Source: Verrucomicrobiia bacterium
Lineage (GTDB): Bacteria; Verrucomicrobiota; Verrucomicrobiia; Opitutales; Opitutaceae
Assembly: GCA_030424825.1 (NCBI GenBank)
Contig: JAUHWE010000404.1
Coordinates: 1 to 5,082, forward strand
Reading direction: 5' to 3'
DNA: 5,082 nt
Under the pieces are notes generated by a model that was given only the letters and a program-made list of their open reading frames with translations, searched no databases and was not told the DNA's origin. The first letter of the stretch is position 1, and the number at the start of each line of letters is the position of its first letter. Shown piece after piece: positions 1-5,082 of the stretch. The position numbers and the translations under genes were made by a program.

Positions 1-69
1 GATCTTGGTGCCTTCCGCGACGCGAAGCACAAAGCGATCGTCCTTCACATAGGTAATGGTGCCGTATAT
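1..69 (-). pseudogene. yajC: Continuation of yajC beyond the in-frame TGA (runs off left edge)
   Basis: Reading on in the same minus-strand frame after the TGA at 72-70 gives 23 further codons, IYGTITYVKDDRFVLRVAEG then TKI, with no other stop before the window edge. This is the expected conserved C-terminal domain of YajC (pattern TSGG-I-G-I, then a V/F-L beta-strand and an A-G-x-K-I end). Restoring one base (TGA to GGA, glycine) joins it to the upstream part as a normal YajC. The gene therefore spans at least 1-267. Either the stop is a sequencing error, a real point mutation (pseudogene), or read through; a single base decides. It is listed separately because standard gene callers would leave it unannotated. 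Confidence 0.75.
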
Positions 70-267
70 TCAGCCTGAAGTGACGACTTCCGCGCCAGAG
101 CTGAGCTCTGTGATCATCTTCTGGTGTTGCTTTTGCTTCTTACGTTGCGGCGCGATGATCAGAAAGTACATCGCAGCGAACATGAGGAGTATGGGCCACA
201 TCCCGGTAAGCGGGTTTGCGCCTCCACTAGGAGCAGCTTGGGCAATAATTTGTGTAATAAGATCCAT
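70..267 (-). CDS. yajC: Preprotein translocase subunit YajC, N-terminal part ending at a premature TGA
   Basis: YajC is a small inner-membrane protein that associates with SecDF and assists the Sec translocon. The reading frame gives 65 residues: a short N-terminus, one hydrophobic membrane segment at about residues 24-40 (core ILLMFAAMYFLIIAPQ), then the lysine/glutamine-rich stretch RKKQKQHQKM and the start of the cytoplasmic domain (ELSSGAEVVTSG). The hydrophobic helix followed by APQRKKQKQHQKM is the YajC signature. The frame stops with TGA at 72-70, whereas family members continue with a second glycine and about 20-45 more residues. The same frame beyond the stop clearly encodes that continuation (see 1-69), so this is a broken or mis-sequenced gene and not a natural short protein. 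The ATG at 267-265 is the first start; no Shine-Dalgarno sequence precedes it. In many bacteria secD/secF follow yajC, which would lie left of this window. Identity is secure; whether the gene is intact is not. Confidence 0.85.
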   Translation of the reverse strand: MDLITQIIAQAAPSGGANPLTGMWPILLMFAAMYFLIIAPQRKKQKQHQKMITELSSGAEVVTSG

Positions 268-433
268 CTATTGATGCGTAAAAGTTTGCTTTGAACGGTT
301 TCTTGAAAAATGAAGTTGGCTACTCAATCCAGCCGCATTTCAAAAAGCAAGCGCAGAAGAAAAGGGCTGAAACAAAAACCACACAAGGACTTTACGCTCT
401 AAACGCTGCCTAGTTGTCTAAATTCTACCGATC
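268..433. promoter_or_regulatory. Divergent intergenic region between yajC and speA
   Basis: These 166 bases separate two genes transcribed away from each other, so promoters for both strands should lie here (inference from layout). The region is A-rich. I could not identify a convincing -35/-10 pair on either strand, nor a Shine-Dalgarno sequence before either start. No riboswitch-like structure, tRNA or credible small ORF was seen. Confidence 0.4.
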
Positions 434-2395
434 TTGAACGCTTCAAAGCCAAATCACTGGACTGTTTCCGAATCGAGAGACCTTTATGGATTCAACCGAT
501 GGGGCTCCCCCTACTACGGTATCGATCCAGAAGGGAATCTTTGCGTCAATCCCGCCGGAGACGAACGCTCCGTTCGCATTATCGATGTTGTTAAAGAAGC
601 GGCCTCCAAGGGGTTAAAAACCCCAATGGTCATTCGCTTCCAGGAAATTTTGCAGCAACGAGTCGAACGTCTCAATCAGGCCTTTCAGCGGTCAATCGAG
701 GAAGAGAAATACGACGGCCACTACCGAGGGGTGTTTCCGATAAAGGTAAACCAGCTCCGGGAAGTCATCGAGGAGATCCAAGAAGCCGGCAGGCCGTTCA
801 ACTACGGGCTAGAATGCGGCAGCAAGCCAGAGCTTCTGATTGCCTTGGCGATGCACGATAACAAAAACGCCCTGCTCGTCTGCAATGGCTACAAGGACCA
901 GGAGTATATTCGCCTCGCCCTTTACGGGCAGATAATCGGCAAGAAAGTCGTCATTGTCGCAGAGCAATTGTCCGAGCTAAAGTCGATCATAGAAATCAGT
1001 CAGGAACTGGAAATTCTCCCCACCATAGGATTTCGGGCAAAGCTTTACGCTCGCGGTGAGGGGAAGTGGGCTTTGTCAACGGGTGATAACGCCAAGTTTG
1101 GCCTTACCACGATGGAAATGATGGAGGGGGCAAAACTGCTCGAGGCAGCCGGAATGACGGATGCCTTGAAGTTGCTTCACTTTCACATTGGGTCGCAGGT
1201 CCCTAACATAATCACCCTGAAGAACGCGGTGATTGAGGGAGCCCGTTACTACTGCCAGCTAAAGAAACTGGGGTTCCCGATGGGCTATCTCGACGTTGGA
1301 GGGGGATTGGGAATCGACTACGACGGGTCATGTTCCAACTACGAAAGCTCCACTAACTACAATATTGACGAGTATGCGCGCGATGTCGTTTTCAACATCA
1401 AACAGATTTGCGATGCCAGCGATGTCCCCTGCCCCGACATCGTGTCGGAAAGCGGTCGAGCGATCACCGCTCCACACAGCGTTTTAATTACCCAGGTCGT
1501 TGATACCATTTCCAAACGGGAAAGCGTGCTCAATGTAGACAAAGAGGACATCAAGGACCAGGTAGTGCGAGACCTGTACAACATGGCGAGCGGTCGCGTA
1601 CGCTACGGGCGTTTGGAGAAATTCCATGACGCGCTCCAGAAAAAGGAGGAAGCGTATTCGCTTTTTAATCACGGTTATTTAGACTTGAAAGGTCGGGCTC
1701 AAGCGGAGTCGCTCTTCTGGCAGATTTGCCAGAAGCTGGAAAAGAGCACCGGAAAGGGCTATGTGCCCGAAGAACTGGTTGAGCTGAAGCAACTCCTGGC
1801 GGACCAGTACATTTGCAATTTTTCAGTTTTCCAGTCGCTACTAGATCATTGGGCATTGGACCAGCTGTTCCCTATAGCGCCTCTAACTCGCCTCAATGAG
1901 CGCCCATCAGTGAACGCCATCGTCGTGGACATAACTTGCGACAGCGACGGCAAGGTATCCAAGTTCATAGATCTTGAAGACGAGAAGGAGTATCTTCCCC
2001 TGCACCCGGTCAAAAAGAATGAGGCCTACTTTCTGGGGTTCTTCCTGATCGGCGCCTATCAGGATATCATGGGAGACAATCACAACCTCTTTGGCCGAGT
2101 GAACGAGGTCCATGTTTTCCTGGAAGACGATGAAGAAGACGGCTTCTATATCGAGGACACCATCAAAGGCGACCGCGTGAAAGATGTCCTAGAGGGCGTC
2201 CAGTTTAGGTCCGACATGCTATGCCGTATGATGAAGAAGCACATCGAAAAGGCCACGAAACTCGATCTGGTTAAACCACGTCAAGGTGTCAAGTTCATGG
2301 AGATGTACGAGAAGAGCATGCAGAAAAAGACTTACATGGAACTGCCGGAAGACTCGAAAAAGAAAACCGTTCGCAAGAAAAAACCTAGCACCTAA
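434..2395 (+). CDS. speA: Biosynthetic arginine decarboxylase (PLP-dependent, SpeA type)
   Basis: Converts L-arginine to agmatine and CO2, the first step of the agmatine route to putrescine and spermidine; the enzyme uses PLP and Mg2+. At 653 residues it matches the family length (E. coli SpeA is 658). Visible landmarks in order are: an N-terminal WTVSESRDLYGFNRWG segment (9-24); the PLP-binding lysine K104 in FPIKVNQ; CNGYKD (150-155); the HFHIGSQ strand (249-255); the glycine loop DVGGGLGIDYDG (287-298) that holds the cofactor phosphate; ESGR (339-342); and the DITCDSDG motif (499-506) with active-site C502, which in this fold acts across the dimer interface. GAYQ (540-543) precedes the C-terminal domain. 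The last dozen residues form a lysine-rich tail (642-650). The start is TTG at 434: an in-frame TAA lies at 419-421, no ATG or GTG intervenes, and the first in-frame ATG (residue 65) would remove the conserved N-terminus. The DCC gene follows 31 bases later. Confidence 0.96.
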   Translation: MNASKPNHWTVSESRDLYGFNRWGSPYYGIDPEGNLCVNPAGDERSVRIIDVVKEAASKGLKTPMVIRFQEILQQRVERLNQAFQRSIEEEKYDGHYRGVFPIKVNQLREVIEEIQEAGRPFNYGLECGSKPELLIALAMHDNKNALLVCNGYKDQEYIRLALYGQIIGKKVVIVAEQLSELKSIIEISQELEILPTIGFRAKLYARGEGKWALSTGDNAKFGLTTMEMMEGAKLLEAAGMTDALKLLHFHIGSQVPNIITLKNAVIEGARYYCQLKKLGFPMGYLDVGGGLGIDYDGSCSNYESSTNYNIDEYARDVVFNIKQICDASDVPCPDIVSESGRAITAPHSVLITQVVDTISKRESVLNVDKEDIKDQVVRDLYNMASGRVRYGRLEKFHDALQKKEEAYSLFNHGYLDLKGRAQAESLFWQICQKLEKSTGKGYVPEELVELKQLLADQYICNFSVFQSLLDHWALDQLFPIAPLTRLNERPSVNAIVVDITCDSDGKVSKFIDLEDEKEYLPLHPVKKNEAYFLGFFLIGAYQDIMGDNHNLFGRVNEVHVFLEDDEEDGFYIEDTIKGDRVKDVLEGVQFRSDMLCRMMKKHIEKATKLDLVKPRQGVKFMEMYEKSMQKKTYMELPEDSKKKTVRKKKPST

Positions 2396-2426
2396 ATGTG
2401 CCTCGTTTCTTGGAAATGCAGTAAAG

Positions 2427-2831
2427 ATGCCAGTGGATAACAATATCGTATTTTTTGATGGCGAGTGCGGATTCTGCGATACCACGATTCGCTGGATCAT
2501 GGCCATCGACAAGCGAAAGACGATCCGCTACGCTCCGCTCCAAGGCGAAACCGCGGCACGGCTTCTGCCCGAAGAATTGCGACTGGAGGAAAACCTGAAA
2601 ACGATCGTCTATATAAATCCGCAGAATAGTCGGTATTTGAAATCCAATGCGGTCATCGAAATTTTGTGTCAGATTGGAGGGCTATGGAAAATAGTCAAAG
2701 TAGGGAAAATCCTCCCGACTGGGTTGAGAGACTGGTTTTACGATCGCATCGCTGAACGCCGCCGATCCTTGATCTCCAAGGCGGCCTGCCCGCTTCCAAC
2801 TCCAGACCAGAGAGCCCGTCTCCTTCCGTAA
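2427..2831 (+). CDS. DCC-family (DUF393) thiol-disulfide oxidoreductase-like protein
   Basis: A 134-residue protein of the DCC family, named for a conserved Asp-x-x-Cys-x-x-Cys motif. The motif is seen near the N-terminus as FFDGECGFCD (residues 9-18; D11, C14, C17), directly after a hydrophobic beta-strand as in thioredoxin-like folds. Further family landmarks are RYAPLQG (34-40), YLKSNAVIEIL (70-80), LPTGLRDWFYDRIAERR (96-112) and a C-terminal CPLPTPDQRARLLP (121-134) with a third cysteine. Members are predicted redox proteins; the physiological substrate is generally unknown. There is no signal peptide or clear membrane helix, so it is probably cytoplasmic. The frame stays open upstream into the 3' end of speA, but that part is arginine/lysine-rich out-of-frame sequence; ATG at 2427 puts the motif at the usual distance from the N-terminus. 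The 31-base gap after speA suggests one transcript, with no obvious functional link to polyamine synthesis. Confidence 0.88.
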   Translation: MPVDNNIVFFDGECGFCDTTIRWIMAIDKRKTIRYAPLQGETAARLLPEELRLEENLKTIVYINPQNSRYLKSNAVIEILCQIGGLWKIVKVGKILPTGLRDWFYDRIAERRRSLISKAACPLPTPDQRARLLP

Positions 2832-2875
2832 CTCTCCCGAGCCGTACTTCTGGGGCGATTGGCTTTCCCTGCGTC

Positions 2876-2911
2876 GCAAGCGTTTCAATTGCTCGCTTGC
2901 CTTTCGTTTTT
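2876..2911 (+). terminator. Possible intrinsic terminator after the speA-DCC unit
   Basis: A perfect 7-bp inverted repeat, gcaagcg (2876-2882) and cgcttgc (2894-2900), encloses an 11-base loop and is followed by a T-rich stretch, ctttcgttttt (2901-2911). It sits 44 bases after the DCC stop codon and about 65 bases before enolase. The T-run starts late and is interrupted, so efficiency may be modest; read-through into eno is possible. Confidence 0.4.
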
Positions 2912-2923
2912 CAACCGTCATAA

Positions 2924-4276
<1,353 letters not shown>

Positions 4277-4300
4277 GAAGGCTGCCAAGGCAGATATTTC

Positions 4301-4332
4301 AAAGCCCGTGGCATTCAGCTGCGGGCTTTTTT
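4301..4332 (+). terminator. Intrinsic terminator of eno
   Basis: A perfect 8-bp inverted repeat, aaagcccg (4301-4308) and cgggcttt (4322-4329), with a 13-base loop. It runs directly into a six-base T-tract at 4327-4332. It lies 24 bases after the eno stop codon and has the form of a classic rho-independent terminator. It separates eno from the HAD gene that starts 66 bases later. Confidence 0.88.
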
Positions 4333-4398
4333 CCATTCAGAAGTGTCGGTTGTTTGTACCGGCGCTGCTTTCAATTTCTGAGACAACTCCAAATAGAT

Positions 4399-5082
4399 AT
4401 GCTCGTAATATTCGATGTAGACGGCACCTTGATTGGTGGCGAAGAATACGATTGGAAATCTTTCAACGACGCTTTCACCGAAATAACAGGAAAAGCATTT
4501 TCCATCGAATTCTGGAAGACGCTCGACGAGGTGACTGCTTCTGCCATCGTCCACGAAGGTCTGTCAGATCTGGAACCGGCAGAACGCGTTCGCCTTGAAT
4601 GGCTCGTCAAAGATCGCTGCCTCGAAAACCTGAGACTGGAAAGGGAAAGAACGCCCAGCGCCTTTTTCAGCACGAACGAAACTCGCGAACTGCTGGAATG
4701 CCTACGCGAGCACGAAGAACACGAACTCGCCATCGCTACAGGTGATTGGTTCGACACAATCCGATACAAACTGGAAGTCGCGGGGATCGAGTTGGAACGC
4801 TTTACTCACGCAACATCGTCCGACGCCCCCATTCGCTCGGAGATTATAGCTCTCGCAGCGGAACGGTCCAAGCGATCCATAGAAGAAGTCGTCTATGTGG
4901 GGGACGGAACCTGGGACCTTAGGGCCTGCAAGACCTTGGGCATTCCATTTATCGGAACGGGAAAACGAGTTGATACGCTGGTGAACGAAGGAGCCCGCTG
5001 GACATTGCCGCAACTTGAAAAAGAACCGTTTTTCGAGATCCTCTCCGAAATTCAAAGAGAGAACAGTAAATCCAAAACCCAT
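4399..5082 (+). CDS. HAD-superfamily hydrolase, phosphatase-like (3' end beyond window)
   Basis: The 228 codons read here lack a stop, so the gene continues past the right edge. It is a haloacid dehalogenase-superfamily phosphatase, closest in layout to the phosphoglycolate phosphatase/beta-phosphoglucomutase group. Motif I is FDVDGT (5-10) with nucleophile D6 and acid/base D8. An all-alpha cap fills roughly residues 15-90. Motif II is LAIATGD with T114. Motif III appears to be R146 in SSDAPIRSE, where lysine is commoner. Motif IV is VVYVGDGTWDL (164-174) with Mg2+-binding D169 and D173. Such enzymes use an aspartyl-phosphate intermediate to hydrolyse small phosphate esters; the substrate cannot be told from sequence. 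ATG at 4399 gives the usual start just before motif I. No Shine-Dalgarno sequence is seen. It follows the eno terminator and so probably has its own promoter in 4333-4398, which I could not pinpoint. The C-terminal part visible here is charged and hydrophilic (EIQRENSKSK). Confidence 0.88.
   Translation, partial: MLVIFDVDGTLIGGEEYDWKSFNDAFTEITGKAFSIEFWKTLDEVTASAIVHEGLSDLEPAERVRLEWLVKDRCLENLRLERERTPSAFFSTNETRELLECLREHEEHELAIATGDWFDTIRYKLEVAGIELERFTHATSSDAPIRSEIIALAAERSKRSIEEVVYVGDGTWDLRACKTLGIPFIGTGKRVDTLVNEGARWTLPQLEKEPFFEILSEIQRENSKSKTH

Noticed and set aside
70..267. A genetic code in which UGA encodes glycine
   Set aside because: No in-frame TGA occurs in the other four genes and GGA is used freely for glycine; a code change would show many TGA codons.
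286..350. Imperfect inverted repeat (ttgctttgaa / ttcaaaaagcaa) in the yajC-speA intergenic region
   Set aside because: The arms differ by two bases, are AT-rich and lie 43 bases apart; this is within chance expectation and fits no known operator.
2286..2426. Upstream extension of the DCC reading frame into the 3' end of speA
   Set aside because: The 47 extra residues are arginine/lysine/cysteine-rich out-of-frame translation of speA; the family motif expects a start only a few residues before the DxxCxxC strand.
4282..4293. Small palindrome ctgcc-aa-ggcag just after eno
   Set aside because: A two-base loop leaves at most a 4-bp stem; the stronger hairpin 8 bases downstream explains termination.
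4315..4554. Minus-strand open frame of 79 codons over the eno terminator and HAD start
   Set aside because: It is antisense to the HAD gene, which has clear motifs, and shows no recognisable protein pattern.
4702..5082. Minus-strand open frame of 126 codons at the right edge
   Set aside because: It is antisense to the HAD coding region including motif IV; the translation has no family features.

Overview
This is a stretch of ordinary bacterial chromosome holding five protein genes and no sign of mobile DNA, CRISPR, phage or RNA genes. The gene set (a YajC-type translocase accessory protein, a long E. coli-type biosynthetic arginine decarboxylase, a DCC-family thiol-disulfide oxidoreductase, enolase and a HAD phosphatase) points to a free-living Gram-negative bacterium. 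Moderate GC, leaders without Shine-Dalgarno sequences and the feel of the proteins would suit Verrucomicrobiota (perhaps Opitutae), but that placement is an inference from memory and not proven here.

Layout. Positions 1-267 (minus strand) hold yajC, which runs off the left edge and is interrupted by an in-frame TGA exactly where the family has a glycine. A 166-base divergent intergenic region (268-433) separates it from speA (434-2395, plus strand, TTG start). Only 31 bases after speA comes a small DCC/DUF393 gene (2427-2831), probably co-transcribed with it. A weak hairpin plus T-run follows at 2876-2911. Enolase (2975-4276) has its start codon inside a 15-base tandem duplication and ends in a strong intrinsic terminator (4301-4332). 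A HAD-superfamily hydrolase starts at 4399 and is still open at the right edge (5082).

How the genes fit together. There is no evident shared pathway: protein export (YajC), polyamine synthesis (SpeA), redox or thiol chemistry (DCC protein), glycolysis (enolase) and phosphate-ester hydrolysis (HAD). Transcription units are inferred as yajC leftward, speA-DCC rightward, eno alone, and HAD alone or leading an operon beyond the window.

I did not find an undescribed system. The points most worth checking are the stop codon inside yajC, a roughly 10-residue insertion near the active-site loop of enolase, and the tandem duplication at the enolase start.
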